From contig JACQPT010000110.1 of NCBI GenBank assembly GCA_016207415.1, forward strand, positions 1 through 36,053: a stretch of DNA of 36,053 nucleotides, given 5' to 3'. Shown piece by piece: positions 8,114 to 17,540 of this stretch; position 1 is the stretch's first letter; every line of letters begins with the position of its first letter. This DNA is from Ignavibacteriales bacterium (GTDB taxonomy: Bacteria > Bacteroidota > Ignavibacteria > UBA10030). The translations under genes were made by a program, and so were the position numbers. The notes below the pieces were generated by a model that did not search any database, was not told the origin of the DNA, and worked only from the letters and a program-made list of their open reading frames with translations.

Positions 8114-8926
8114 CTATTTTCTTTCCTCAAACGAGCCGGTCAATCCTTTCATCGCTCTCCATCTCCCCGGATCGCTAATCGGCGCAGGTTCGTAGGTTTC
8201 CCGTTTCCTCAGATTCAGTATTTCGGCTGCCCTGTCTTGCGAGTTTGGGTGCGTTATGAGGAGCTCGTATTGCCTGGGGATGCTGCCTTTTTCCCGCGAC
8301 AAACGAAAGAGGAAATTCGCAAGGTGCTCCGGGTCGATATGCGCTTTGGCCAGACACCGAACAGCCCACAGGTCCGCCTCGTTTTCCTGTTCTCTGTCGA
8401 ATGCAGTCGAGGTGAGCAACTTCATTACCTGACGTCCAATCTCGCCGCTTGCATCACCGCCGGCAATCGTCGTCAGCATCGAAAGCCCCACTTCCTTCAA
8501 CAGTTTTTTTTTCACGTGCTCGTGTTCCATGTGCGCAATCTCGTGAGCCAGGACCCCAGCCAGTTCCTCAGGGGAGTTACAATAACTGATGAGCCCCGAA
8601 TATAAAACAAGATTCCTGCCTGGAAGTGTGAAGGCATTGATGTCTCGTTCAAGAAGGATATAGAGGAAAATGGAAGATTCATCGATACCGTTCGCCTCGC
8701 AAAGCCTTTGCTTAATGTCTTCGACAAAAGCCTGAACGCTGTCCGAGCCCAGTTCGGGTTTTCCCCTTTGCATCTCCTTCAGAACCCAGGCGGAAAGCTT
8801 TTCCTCGGTGTCTTTTGTGAGTTGTTCGATTTCGAAGATGTTAACGAAATCGATCCGGCTCAACAGAAACCACACGCCGAAAAACAACAACGCAAGCACT
8901 ATGAAATGCAACAACACCTTTGCCAT
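8114..8926 (-). CDS. M48-family metalloprotease (membrane anchored)
   Basis: LAHEIAHMEHEHV (HExxH), later EADLWAV; N-terminal TM. Confidence 0.92.
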   Translation of the reverse strand: MAKVLLHFIVLALLFFGVWFLLSRIDFVNIFEIEQLTKDTEEKLSAWVLKEMQRGKPELGSDSVQAFVEDIKQRLCEANGIDESSIFLYILLERDINAFTLPGRNLVLYSGLISYCNSPEELAGVLAHEIAHMEHEHVKKKLLKEVGLSMLTTIAGGDASGEIGRQVMKLLTSTAFDREQENEADLWAVRCLAKAHIDPEHLANFLFRLSREKGSIPRQYELLITHPNSQDRAAEILNLRKRETYEPAPISDPGRWRAMKGLTGSFEERK

Positions 8927-8927
8927 G

Positions 8928-9359
8928 TTATCCCTTTACCAAAACCTCCGTTAATGGGCCAAAAAACCACCAGGAAACGTGCTTTCCTTTCCGCGTCCGA
9001 ACGGCTGCGTAAATGGCAGCGATAAATTCCAGGATATTGAACAGCAAAAGAGTCATGATGTAGGCGATGTATGTGTTGGTGACTTCGCGTTCTCCAAAGA
9101 CAACACCTGCCGTCCAATACACTCCGGCTGCATTGGCGAAAAATGTCAAAACCTGCGCAACGAGGTTCTGCGTGCAATGCCAACGCACGAAATGACCGGC
9201 TTTCCTGTTGGCGACGTAGAAAATGACCGAAGCGATGAGGTTGACAATCGGCAGCGGCAGTCCAAACATGATCACCACGACAGCCATAAGGTAGCTGTTC
9301 GAGGCTTTCTCCGATTCGTATTCGTTCGGGTCGTTGAGAAGAACTTGGGGCGCGGACAT
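8928..9359 (-). CDS. DUF4870-like small membrane protein
   Basis: NSYLMAVVVIMFGLPLPIVNLIASVIFYVANRKAGHFVRWHCTQNLVAQVL; likely start MSAPQVLL at 9359. Confidence 0.75.
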   Translation of the reverse strand: MSAPQVLLNDPNEYESEKASNSYLMAVVVIMFGLPLPIVNLIASVIFYVANRKAGHFVRWHCTQNLVAQVLTFFANAAGVYWTAGVVFGEREVTNTYIAYIMTLLLFNILEFIAAIYAAVRTRKGKHVSWWFFGPLTEVLVKG

Positions 9360-9360
9360 G

Positions 9361-9768
9361 TTACATGGCTTTTGAAATGTTCCAAATCCAGTTCGCCACA
9401 ATAATCAAGCCCGCAAGGAGAACTACCCATCGATGCTGGGTCACGTAGCGCTCGGCCACGACATAACGATTGTAGAACGAGTCTCTTTTGCGGAGAATAT
9501 CGGCGAGAATCCACAACGGGACGATCACCAGGGCGAATGCGGTCAAGAGGCCGAACGGATTGATGAGCAGAGATTCCTGAACGTCCCCGACGGCCAATGC
9601 GGCAATCGAACGCGTCGTTCCACAGGAAGGACAAGGGATTTCTGTAACAGTCTTAAACAAACAGGCCGTCGGATGATGTCCGCCTGATCCAGGAGCGGTC
9701 CAAAAAACCCAGACGTATCCCGCCAGTGACAGCACAAGAAAGAATATGTAAAGGTTTCTCCTGGTCAA
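9361..9768 (-). CDS. DUF2752 domain membrane protein
   Basis: TEIPCPSCGTTRSIAALAVGDVQESLLINPFGLL is the hallmark PCPxCGxTR motif. Confidence 0.9.
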   Translation of the reverse strand: MTRRNLYIFFLVLSLAGYVWVFWTAPGSGGHHPTACLFKTVTEIPCPSCGTTRSIAALAVGDVQESLLINPFGLLTAFALVIVPLWILADILRKRDSFYNRYVVAERYVTQHRWVVLLAGLIIVANWIWNISKAM

Positions 9769-9813
9769 CGTTGAGATTGCGTGATTTCCACCTTGAGAAC
9801 TTTGGTCATCGCA

Positions 9814-10152
9814 TCAATACATCGCCTGCTGAAAGTTCTGCATGTTGATTTCCCTGGTCCGGCCCATGATGAGGAACCAGTCCACAATTGTCCAGATGCC
9901 GAAACCGCCACAGGTGAGCAGTTTAGCGACTCCAAGGCCGACCTCGCCGAGCACAAACCGGTCAATGCCAAAATGACCGCCGATGAGTGAAACGATGAGC
10001 ATAATGATTGGGTCTCTGAGGCTGACCGACTGCAGTTGGAGAAGCTTGGCGTCATCAAGCTTTGTCAATTTTTCTTTGATTGACGCAAGTTGATATCCTT
10101 CAAAGTATTTTCCCGACGTCATCAAAAACAGATCGACCTTTTGTTGGTCCAT
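9814..10152 (-). CDS. TM2 domain-containing protein
   Basis: IIMLIVSLIGGHFGIDRFVLGEVGLGVAKLLTCGGFGIWTIVDWFLIMGRTR. Confidence 0.93.
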   Translation of the reverse strand: MDQQKVDLFLMTSGKYFEGYQLASIKEKLTKLDDAKLLQLQSVSLRDPIIMLIVSLIGGHFGIDRFVLGEVGLGVAKLLTCGGFGIWTIVDWFLIMGRTREINMQNFQQAMY

Positions 10153-10201
10153 AAAGCCTCCAGAGTTGAGGTGGGAGAATGTGGTGTGTTTGTATGGTCG
10201 T

Positions 10202-10927
10202 TTATCTCACAATGTTCGCGAGCGTGTCGTGATGTTCGCGGATGAGCGTTCGCAAATACGGTCCGATGTGCCGGGCACTTTCGAAGCCGGCCTCTCTCGC
10301 GGCGGCGTCCTGGTCTTTTTCCGCAATGTTCACGCTTTCGGCGTAATGCTTCAGGTCTCGGAATGCGCCGATCGTGAACAGGTCCCAGGCTGCGCCTTGA
10401 TCGCGAACGAAGATAAAGTTCTCCGGCCGCTTGATTGCGCGCTGGTAGGCGTTTTCCATTTCGCGCTCCTTGTAAAGTGCTTCCCGTTTTGTTGCAAGAG
10501 CCACGAACATTTCAACGTGAAAGAATGAATTTGCTCCAAAAGCTGTCCGGACCTCTTCGAGCGGTGGTCCGTAAACAAAGAGGTCTTCCCGCCACGAGAT
10601 GTTGTCACGAATTCTTTTCTCGACTTCACTCGATTCAGTTTTCTTTCTTTGCACAATCCTTGCCGGCTTGTAGTATTCGGCATAGGATTCGATGGGGAGG
10701 AGGATGAGGAGATCCCACTTGTCGCCCTGGGTATGCCGGATCATGAAGGGCATGGGTTCACCGTTTGCCGAATCCAAAGCAAACGATGATTTGTAAAAGT
10801 CGATGAGCTCAAGGAGTTTTCCCGGGGCCGCTTGAATGAGTGTCGTTTTGTAGAGATATGTTGGTTGAGCGGGTGAAAGAGTACACGTCAAGCAACAGAC
10901 AACGAGAAGAACGTACGAGGCTTTCAT
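10202..10927 (-). CDS. Secreted hypothetical protein
   Basis: Signal peptide MKASYVLLVVCCLTCTLSPAQ; strong promoter upstream; family not recognised. Confidence 0.75.
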   Translation of the reverse strand: MKASYVLLVVCCLTCTLSPAQPTYLYKTTLIQAAPGKLLELIDFYKSSFALDSANGEPMPFMIRHTQGDKWDLLILLPIESYAEYYKPARIVQRKKTESSEVEKRIRDNISWREDLFVYGPPLEEVRTAFGANSFFHVEMFVALATKREALYKEREMENAYQRAIKRPENFIFVRDQGAAWDLFTIGAFRDLKHYAESVNIAEKDQDAAAREAGFESARHIGPYLRTLIREHHDTLANIVR

Positions 10928-10953
10928 GAATTGTCGTTCAAACGAGTCCGCCC

Positions 10954-10982
10954 ATAATACAAAAGGTCGGTACGTTTGTCAA
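10954..10982 (-). promoter_or_regulatory. Consensus sigma70-type promoter
   Basis: Minus strand TTGACA-N17-TATTAT, upstream of the ATG at 10927. Confidence 0.75.
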
Positions 10983-10983
10983 G

Positions 10984-11742
10984 CTACCAGCGGAAAGTCT
11001 CACCGTTCTTGAGAACATGAAGCTTTTCGGCGAGGCCCAGGCGGTTGACTGCCTGATGGAGAAGAACCGGAGGCTCGTTCAATGGTTCATCGCTAATCTT
11101 AAAAGTGCCCCAGTGGATGGGCACCAGACTCTTCGCTTTCAGATCAACGAAAGCCTGAACAGCCGAAGCAGGGTTTAAATGAATATCTTTGAACCACTTG
11201 TGCGGCTTATAGGCGCCGACGGGAAGGAGGGCGACGTCTATCGAAAACCGTTCGGCTATTTGCCGGAAATGATCGTCATATCCTGTATCCCCGGCGAAAT
11301 AAACGGTTGATGCGTTGGTCTGAACAACGTAACCGCCTGCAAGAGTCTTTTTTCTGTCCCAGGGTAATCGCTTGTTAAAATGTTTTGCTGGCACGCACGT
11401 CACCCGCAAATTCCGAATCTCCACACTCTGCCAGAAGTCCAATTCAACCACATCTTTGAAGCCCGTGCGTGTGCCGTATTTTGAAAGGCCGCGTGGGAAA
11501 AAAATCATGGATTGATTTCGTCGTCGCAACCTGCGCAGCGTTCTCAAATTCAAATGGTCGTAATCTGCGTGTGAGACGAGGATGACGTCGATGTGCGGCA
11601 ATTCCCCGAAGGCTACGCCTGGCATGCGCAAACGAGGGATGTAGTAGCCGAGCGTCCAGCTGTAGACGGGGTCGGTTAGAACATTGACGCCACCGAGCTG
11701 AATGAGAACAGTGGCGTGATTAATGAACGTGAGGGAGTTCAA
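10984..11742 (-). CDS. MBL-fold hydrolase (UlaG/NAPE-PLD-like)
   Basis: TFINHATVLIQLGGVNVLTDPVYS, SHADYDHLN, YFAGDTGYDDHF, PIHWGTF. Confidence 0.9.
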   Translation of the reverse strand: MNSLTFINHATVLIQLGGVNVLTDPVYSWTLGYYIPRLRMPGVAFGELPHIDVILVSHADYDHLNLRTLRRLRRRNQSMIFFPRGLSKYGTRTGFKDVVELDFWQSVEIRNLRVTCVPAKHFNKRLPWDRKKTLAGGYVVQTNASTVYFAGDTGYDDHFRQIAERFSIDVALLPVGAYKPHKWFKDIHLNPASAVQAFVDLKAKSLVPIHWGTFKISDEPLNEPPVLLHQAVNRLGLAEKLHVLKNGETFRW

Positions 11743-11785
11743 GAAAAAACGGGATCTGTCCGAATGACCCGAGGATTAGCCCCTG

Positions 11786-12643
11786 TCAAACTTTAAGGTA
11801 GGATTCCTTCAACTCGGAAGAGAGAACCTCATTCATGCTGCCGGCCCGATAACCTTGCAAATCGAGAGTCACATACACGAAGCCCAGTTTTTTGAAATGT
11901 TGCACGATTTGATCCCGCAAGTCGTCTTCAAAAATTCTGTGGAACTCCTGCTTTCCAATTTCAAGCCGTGCAGTCTTCTCATCATGGTGGCGGACACGGA
12001 AAAAGCGAAACCCAAGGTCGCGCATGTATGTCTCTGCTTCATCGACTTTCATGAGGTTCTCCTTTGTTATGCCAAAACCGTAGGGAAATCGGGACGACAA
12101 ACACGCAAACGACGGCTTATCCCAGGTAGGAATGCCAAGATTTTTTGCCAGAGCTCGGACATCATCTTTTGAAAAACTAGCTTCCAGAAGTGGAGACCTG
12201 ACGTTTTGCTCTGCCTTTGCCCGCATGCCCGGCCTGAAATCCCCCATATCGTCCGTTATCGTCCCGTCGGCGATCCATCGGATGCCTTCTTTGTCCGCTA
12301 TGGCATTGAGTTTTCCGAAAAGCTCTGTCTTGCAAAAGTAGCAACGGTCGGGCGGGTTTTCCCTGAATTTCAGGTCGTCTGTTTCCTCGGTAGCGACAAC
12401 CTTGAAACGTGAGCCAAATTGCTCCGCCAAAGCAATGGCTTCCTCAAATTCTCTCGTCGGATAAGTTTCCGAACGCCCAATAACCGCAAGAGCCTTGTTA
12501 CCCAAGACCTCCGTTGCGACCCGGATCAGCAACGTGCTGTCAATTCCCCCGGAAAAACCAATCGCTACACTTTCCATTTCGTGGAGTATCGTTTTAAGAA
12601 GGCCGTATTTTCGTTGAACTTCAAGATTCATTGTCGAAGTCAT
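11786..12643 (-). CDS. larE: ATP-dependent sacrificial sulfur transferase LarE
   Basis: AIGFSGGIDSTLLI PP-loop, PPDRCYFCKTELF, KPSFACLSSRFPYG, VRHHDEKTARLEI. Confidence 0.92.
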   Translation of the reverse strand: MTSTMNLEVQRKYGLLKTILHEMESVAIGFSGGIDSTLLIRVATEVLGNKALAVIGRSETYPTREFEEAIALAEQFGSRFKVVATEETDDLKFRENPPDRCYFCKTELFGKLNAIADKEGIRWIADGTITDDMGDFRPGMRAKAEQNVRSPLLEASFSKDDVRALAKNLGIPTWDKPSFACLSSRFPYGFGITKENLMKVDEAETYMRDLGFRFFRVRHHDEKTARLEIGKQEFHRIFEDDLRDQIVQHFKKLGFVYVTLDLQGYRAGSMNEVLSSELKESYLKV

Positions 12644-12648
12644 TAAAC

Positions 12649-12688
12649 CATCACTCCATTACTCCAATACTTCACTATTCCACATCAC
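12649..12688. repeat. Degenerate 8-bp tandem repeat, 5 units
   Basis: CATCACTC CATTACTC CAATACTT CACTATTC CACATCAC. Confidence 0.65.
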
Positions 12689-12691
12689 GCT

Positions 12692-13552
12692 TTAACTCAC
12701 CAATTTCTCCTCCAATGCTTTCCTCACTTCCTCGACAGGCATTCTCTCGCCCGTCCAAATCTCAAACGCTTTAGCACCCTGATGAATAAACATTTCTAGT
12801 CCCCTGATGATTTTTGCTCTGGCTGCCTTGGCTCGTTTTAACAATGTAGTTTCAAGAGGCCTGTAAATCAAGTCGAAAACGATTTGGTGGCTAACGAACT
12901 GGAACGTATCAGAAAGCGGTGATGCCTCGCTCTTTGGAAACATGCCGACAGGGGTTGCATTCACGATCAGCGAGTACTGTTTCGATGAAGATGTCGCCAA
13001 GGAATAATCAATCACCGTTGCATTCTCAATTTTCAAAAAGGCGGCCAATGAGTTGGCTTTTCCTTGCGAACGGGCAGCGATGACTATTTCCGGCGGCTTA
13101 AAATATTTCTTGAGAGCATACAGGACTGCCCGAGACGCGCCTCCGGACCCGAGCACTAGGACTTTTTTTTCTTCAATCGCTTGCCTGTGCGGCTCGAGGC
13201 TCTTCAATGCTCCGTATACATCGGTATTGTAGCCAATCAGTCTGCCCTTCTGAATAGTAACTGTATTCACGGCCCCGACGCTTTTCGATTCGAAGTCTAG
13301 TTCGTCAAGAAGAGGAATAATCGTTTCTTTGTGCGGTAGTGTGACGTTGAAGCCGGCAAACCCTAGTTTCTTCATATCATGGACGGCATCCTTGAGTCCA
13401 GAAGGTTCGATGTCGTAGGATGCGTAAAGAAAGTTCAGTCCGAGTGCTTGAAACGCAGTGTTGTGCATGACCGGAGAAAAAGAATGTTGAATCGGGTGCC
13501 CGATAACCGCAAGGAATCGGTAATCTGGTGAAAGCTGGGAAGGAATGGTCAC
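12692..13552 (-). CDS. aroE: Shikimate dehydrogenase
   Basis: AVIGHPIQHSFSPVMHN, GFNVTLPHKETI, LVLGSGGASRAVLYAL. Confidence 0.96.
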   Translation of the reverse strand: MTIPSQLSPDYRFLAVIGHPIQHSFSPVMHNTAFQALGLNFLYASYDIEPSGLKDAVHDMKKLGFAGFNVTLPHKETIIPLLDELDFESKSVGAVNTVTIQKGRLIGYNTDVYGALKSLEPHRQAIEEKKVLVLGSGGASRAVLYALKKYFKPPEIVIAARSQGKANSLAAFLKIENATVIDYSLATSSSKQYSLIVNATPVGMFPKSEASPLSDTFQFVSHQIVFDLIYRPLETTLLKRAKAARAKIIRGLEMFIHQGAKAFEIWTGERMPVEEVRKALEEKLVS

Positions 13553-13567
13553 AAATGTGGGGAGAAG

Positions 13568-14983
13568 CTATCGCTTTAGCAGCCGCGAGAAGGCCCTTGA
13601 TCCGCTAAAACCTGGAAACTCGGACTTGAAAAGTTGTCTCAGCTCAGGGTCGATTTCAAAAGCAGTTTTCAGGGACTCAATGGCTCGTTCCTTGTCGCCG
13701 AGTAGCAGCAACACCTTTCCCTGGCTGTAATAGGAAGGGGCAAATTTGGGCGACAGCTTGATGCTTTCCTCCAGAGCTTCAAGAGCCTTGAAGAACATCC
13801 CCACTTCGCCGAGCGTGTCACCGTAATCATACCACGCTTCTGCGTTTGAGGCATCGAGCTTGAGGACCATCTTGTAACTCTCCAGAGAATCATCAAGCTT
13901 GCCGAGGTTGTACTCTGCGTCAGCGCGTGCATACCACAACTCCGGATAATCGTTACAGAGAGTCAGCGCTTTCTTGTAGTCGGCGAGTGCTTTTTTGGGT
14001 TTGTTGAGTGCATCCCAGCAGCAACCTCGTCCGAAGTACGATTCGTAATGGTTGTTGTCATACTTAATGGCATTGGTGAAACAAAAAATGGCGTCCTCGT
14101 ATCTTGCCAGCTCTTCATAGGCGTTTCCGAGGTTGTGCCACGCGGGCACGTCGGAGCTTTCGTGTTTCAGCGTCACTTTGTAACAATTGATGGCATCGTC
14201 CAGCTTTCCCAGGTTCGCATATGCATTGCCCATGTTGTACCATGCCGAGGGGAATTTCTCGTTGATAGCGAGGGCCATTTCATAGCTCTGGATGGACCGC
14301 TCATATGCACCCTTTCGGTTAAGCACAATCCCGCGGTTATACCAGGCGTTAAAGTTGTATGGATCCCTGTTGAGGTGCTCATCGTATGATTTCACCGATT
14401 CATCCAGCTTGTCCATGAAATCAAGGCAATAAGCGAGCTCATACCACGCGTCTTTGTGGTCGGCGTTCAGGCTGAGGATTTTTCGGAACGTCCGTGTCGC
14501 TTCCTCGAATTCCTCCTCTTTTTCGAGCGACAAACCTTTGTGGAAGAGAGCCTCTTCATTGAACGGATCCAATTCCAAGGCCTTTTCGAACGACAGGAGG
14601 GATTCTTTCACACGGTTGAGGTTGTCCAGCGTGATACCCCGGTTAATATAGATCTCCGAATCTGTGGGATTCAGGCTCAAAGCCTTTTCGTAGCTCTCCA
14701 GAGCTTCTTCGTACCTGAAGAGGTTGTTGAAGATCATCCCTTTCTGCTGCCATGCGTCGGAATTAAAGGGCTGAAACGAGAGAAGCCTTTCGGCAAATCG
14801 AAGCGCTTCCTCGTATTCTTCGTGCTCAAAATAGAATTGGATGATTTCTTCGAGTGCTTCGGGGTTATTGATGTCGCGCGAACCGTTCTTGATGGATTCG
14901 CGGAAGTTTTTCAAGTCGTCGTCGGAAGGCTCATCCGACCTCCGGGGAAGGTCGTCGTCATCGAAACGATCAAGGTCTGCCAT
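13568..14983 (-). CDS. Tetratricopeptide repeat protein
   Basis: 471 aa with many consecutive TPR motifs (AWYNRGIVLNRKGAYERSIQSYEMAL etc.), acidic N-terminus. Confidence 0.95.
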   Translation of the reverse strand: MADLDRFDDDDLPRRSDEPSDDDLKNFRESIKNGSRDINNPEALEEIIQFYFEHEEYEEALRFAERLLSFQPFNSDAWQQKGMIFNNLFRYEEALESYEKALSLNPTDSEIYINRGITLDNLNRVKESLLSFEKALELDPFNEEALFHKGLSLEKEEEFEEATRTFRKILSLNADHKDAWYELAYCLDFMDKLDESVKSYDEHLNRDPYNFNAWYNRGIVLNRKGAYERSIQSYEMALAINEKFPSAWYNMGNAYANLGKLDDAINCYKVTLKHESSDVPAWHNLGNAYEELARYEDAIFCFTNAIKYDNNHYESYFGRGCCWDALNKPKKALADYKKALTLCNDYPELWYARADAEYNLGKLDDSLESYKMVLKLDASNAEAWYDYGDTLGEVGMFFKALEALEESIKLSPKFAPSYYSQGKVLLLLGDKERAIESLKTAFEIDPELRQLFKSEFPGFSGSRAFSRLLKR

Positions 14984-15036
14984 CGTTTCCTTTCCATTGG
15001 TGGGGAAAAAGCTCCGTCACAATCTGACTTACTGTC

Positions 15037-15065
15037 AATAAAGCAAATTTTGGAAGTGAAGTCAA
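15037..15065 (-). promoter_or_regulatory. Promoter of TPR gene
   Basis: Minus strand TTGACT-N17-TTTATT. Confidence 0.55.
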
Positions 15066-15126
15066 GTAACGATTGAGGAAGATGTGCCAACTCCAAAAGA
15101 ATTCAATGAGATGGATGCTTTGATAA

Positions 15127-15155
15127 TTGATTTTCGTGGCTTGTTGGAGTATATT
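15127..15155 (+). promoter_or_regulatory. Promoter of yggS-divIVA-ileS cluster
   Basis: TTGATT-N17-TATATT, 19 nt before the ATG at 15175. Confidence 0.65.
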
Positions 15156-15174
15156 ATAACCTCAAGCCCTGTGG

Positions 15175-15864
15175 ATGGTCGCCGAGAATATCAGAAATAT
15201 TCGAAAACGCATTGAAGAATCGTGTCTTCGTTGCGGAAGGCGGCGAGAGGACGTCCGCGTTGTCGCTGTCACCAAGACTTTTGACGCTGACAAGATCAGG
15301 CAAGCGCTCGAAGCCGGACAGTTCGATTTTGGCGAGAATTATGTTCAGGAGCTGACCCAGAAGAGGACCGAGGTAGGAGATCCGCGGTCACGGTGGCATT
15401 TTATCGGCCATCTTCAAACGAATAAGGTAAAGTACATTGCTGACTTCATTCACCTTATCCATACCGTCGATAACGAAAGAGTAGCTTCCGAGCTTCAGAA
15501 AAGGGGAGAAAGGCTGGATCGTTCGCTGGACGTGCTCGTTGAGGTTCATACGACGGATGAGGCGACAAAATCGGGTATAGCGCCTGCCTGGGTGCTTGAG
15601 CTGGTCAAGCAGGTTTCAAAACTCTCCCGCGTCCGGGTTCAGGGGCTCATGACGATGGGACCGTTTTCCGAAGACCCCGAAGATTCACGGGCATCATTTC
15701 GTCAGCTGGCAGATTTGGCAAAAGGGATAGAGAAAGAGGGAATCGAAAACGTGTCGATGCAACATCTTTCGATGGGGATGAGTCATGATTTCGAGGTGGG
15801 CATAGAAGAAGGAGCGACGATTGTCAGAATTGGAACTGCGATATTTGGAAAACGGAAATCATAG
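15175..15864 (+). CDS. yggS: YggS/YlmE-family PLP homeostasis protein
   Basis: VVAVTKTFDADKIRQALEAG, FGENYVQEL, WHFIGHLQTNK, LSMGMSHDFEVGIEEGATIVRIGTAIFG. Confidence 0.95.
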   Translation: MVAENIRNIRKRIEESCLRCGRRREDVRVVAVTKTFDADKIRQALEAGQFDFGENYVQELTQKRTEVGDPRSRWHFIGHLQTNKVKYIADFIHLIHTVDNERVASELQKRGERLDRSLDVLVEVHTTDEATKSGIAPAWVLELVKQVSKLSRVRVQGLMTMGPFSEDPEDSRASFRQLADLAKGIEKEGIENVSMQHLSMGMSHDFEVGIEEGATIVRIGTAIFGKRKS

Positions 15865-15903
15865 CCTCAAACACTATTCCCATTCACCGAGAAAAGGTGG
15901 CTT

Positions 15904-16434
15904 ATGAAAATCTCTCCTCTTGAAGTCAAGCGTCAGGAGTTTAAAAAGGTCCTCCGGGGGTACGACCCCGTTGAGGTCGACACTTTCCTGGAAATGATCT
16001 CGAACGAGCTCGAGGAATTGCTCGGTTTGAACAAGCAAATGAAGGATAAAGTGATCGAGCTCGAGACCCAGCTTGCCGACTACAAGCACATGGAGAAAAC
16101 GCTCCAACAAACGCTTCTCCAGGCTCAGGAAACAAGCGGAAAATCCATCGAGAATTCCCGCAAAGAAGCCGACCTCATTATTAAAGAAGCCGAGCTCAAA
16201 GCGTCGCAGATTGTCGAAAAGGCACGGACGGACTTTTCCAGGACGAAAGAAGAGATCGCCAACCTCAAAGCGCGTAAAGAAAGCATCATCAGTCGATTGA
16301 AAGTGTTGCTACACTCCGAGCTTGACCTGCTTCGGGCACTCGAGATCGACGAAGAGGACCTCTCCAAACACGACTCATCTAAAGGAACCGGGAAAGAGCA
16401 TCTCGAGATCGAAGAGATACTGAAGAAGTTGTAG
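15904..16434 (+). CDS. DivIVA domain-containing protein
   Basis: MKISPLEVKRQEFKKVLRGYDPVEVDTFLEMISNELEEL then coiled coil. Confidence 0.93.
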   Translation: MKISPLEVKRQEFKKVLRGYDPVEVDTFLEMISNELEELLGLNKQMKDKVIELETQLADYKHMEKTLQQTLLQAQETSGKSIENSRKEADLIIKEAELKASQIVEKARTDFSRTKEEIANLKARKESIISRLKVLLHSELDLLRALEIDEEDLSKHDSSKGTGKEHLEIEEILKKL

Positions 16435-16453
16435 CTCCGCTCAGAACTCCGCA

Positions 16454-17281
16454 ATGACAGAACTTCGAAAGAATATGCAGGAAGCGGTGGATTTTATCCG
16501 CACGAAAACTGATTTCCGCCCGCCCATCGGCATTATTCTTGGAACAGGTTTGGGGGGACTGTCGAAAGAAATCGAGAAAGAAACTGCGATCGACTACGGA
16601 GAGATCCCGCATTTTCCACTCTCGACGGTGGAGTCTCACCACGGAAGGCTGCTCTTTGGGACGCTGGCGGAAAAGAAAGTTGTCGCCATGCAGGGCAGAT
16701 TTCATCTCTACGAAGGATATACCCTCAAACAGGTGACGTTTCCGGTTCGGGTAATGAAATTTCTGGGAGTGGAGAGCCTCCTGATCTCGAATGCAGCAGG
16801 AGCTCTTAACCCGAAGTTCCGTAAAGGCGACGTGATGATCATGGCCGACCATATTAATCTGCTCGGCGATAACCCGTTAATCGGACCCAACGACGATACA
16901 CTTGGGCCGCGGTTCCCGGATATGTCGGAACCTTACAGCCATGAATTGATTGCACTCGCCGAAAAAGCAGCAAAGGATTTGAAAATCAAGGTGCGTAAAG
17001 GCGTCTATGTTGCCATGCAGGGCCCGAACCTCGAGACGAGAGCTGAGTATCGTTTTCTTCGTACTATTGGCGCTGACGCAGTTGGGATGTCGACTGTACC
17101 GGAGGATATTGTCGCCGTCCACATGGGCATGAAGGTCCTGGGGATGTCGATCATCACGGACGAATGTTTCCCGGAGACATTGAAACCTGTTACGCTGGAA
17201 GAGGTAATCTCAATGGCAAACAAGGCGGAGCCCAAGATGACCGCGATCATGAAGGAGGTTGTCAAGAGGATCAGCTTATAG
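16454..17281 (+). CDS. Purine-nucleoside phosphorylase (trimeric type)
   Basis: GIILGTGLGGL, VVAMQGRFHLYEGY, NAAGALNPKF, MSTVPEDIVAVHMGMKVLGMSIITD. Confidence 0.95.
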   Translation: MTELRKNMQEAVDFIRTKTDFRPPIGIILGTGLGGLSKEIEKETAIDYGEIPHFPLSTVESHHGRLLFGTLAEKKVVAMQGRFHLYEGYTLKQVTFPVRVMKFLGVESLLISNAAGALNPKFRKGDVMIMADHINLLGDNPLIGPNDDTLGPRFPDMSEPYSHELIALAEKAAKDLKIKVRKGVYVAMQGPNLETRAEYRFLRTIGADAVGMSTVPEDIVAVHMGMKVLGMSIITDECFPETLKPVTLEEVISMANKAEPKMTAIMKEVVKRISL

Positions 17282-17282
17282 C

Positions 17283-17510
17283 ATGACCGGCGTCGGAAAG
17301 CTCTTGATATTACTTGGGGGCATTCTTGTTCTCGTCGGCGTGCTGTTGACATTTTTCGATAAGATTCCGTATCTGGGCAAGTTACCGGGTGACATTCATG
17401 TTAAGAAAGACAATTTTGAATTCTATTTTCCGCTTGCAACGAGCATCTTACTGAGCCTCCTCCTGACAGGTTTATTTTGGTTAATAAACTACTTTGGGAA
17501 GAAAGACTAG
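17283..17510 (+). CDS. DUF2905 membrane protein
   Basis: MTGVGKLLILLGGILVLVGVLLTFFDKIPYLGKLPGDIHVKKDNFEFYFPLATSILLSLLL. Confidence 0.9.
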   Translation: MTGVGKLLILLGGILVLVGVLLTFFDKIPYLGKLPGDIHVKKDNFEFYFPLATSILLSLLLTGLFWLINYFGKKD

Positions 17511-17540
17511 TTCCAAAGGTTGGTATTTAAGGGTTTGACT

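Noticed and set aside
13568-14983. TPR repeats as a possible DNA tandem repeat or CRISPR
   Set aside because: Similarity is at protein level (34-aa TPR period) with diverged nucleotides and no spacer structure.
14048-15076. Long plus-strand ORFs (113, 206 aa) antisense to the TPR gene
   Set aside because: Shadow ORFs of a highly repetitive TPR coding sequence; the sense frame has clear TPR motifs.
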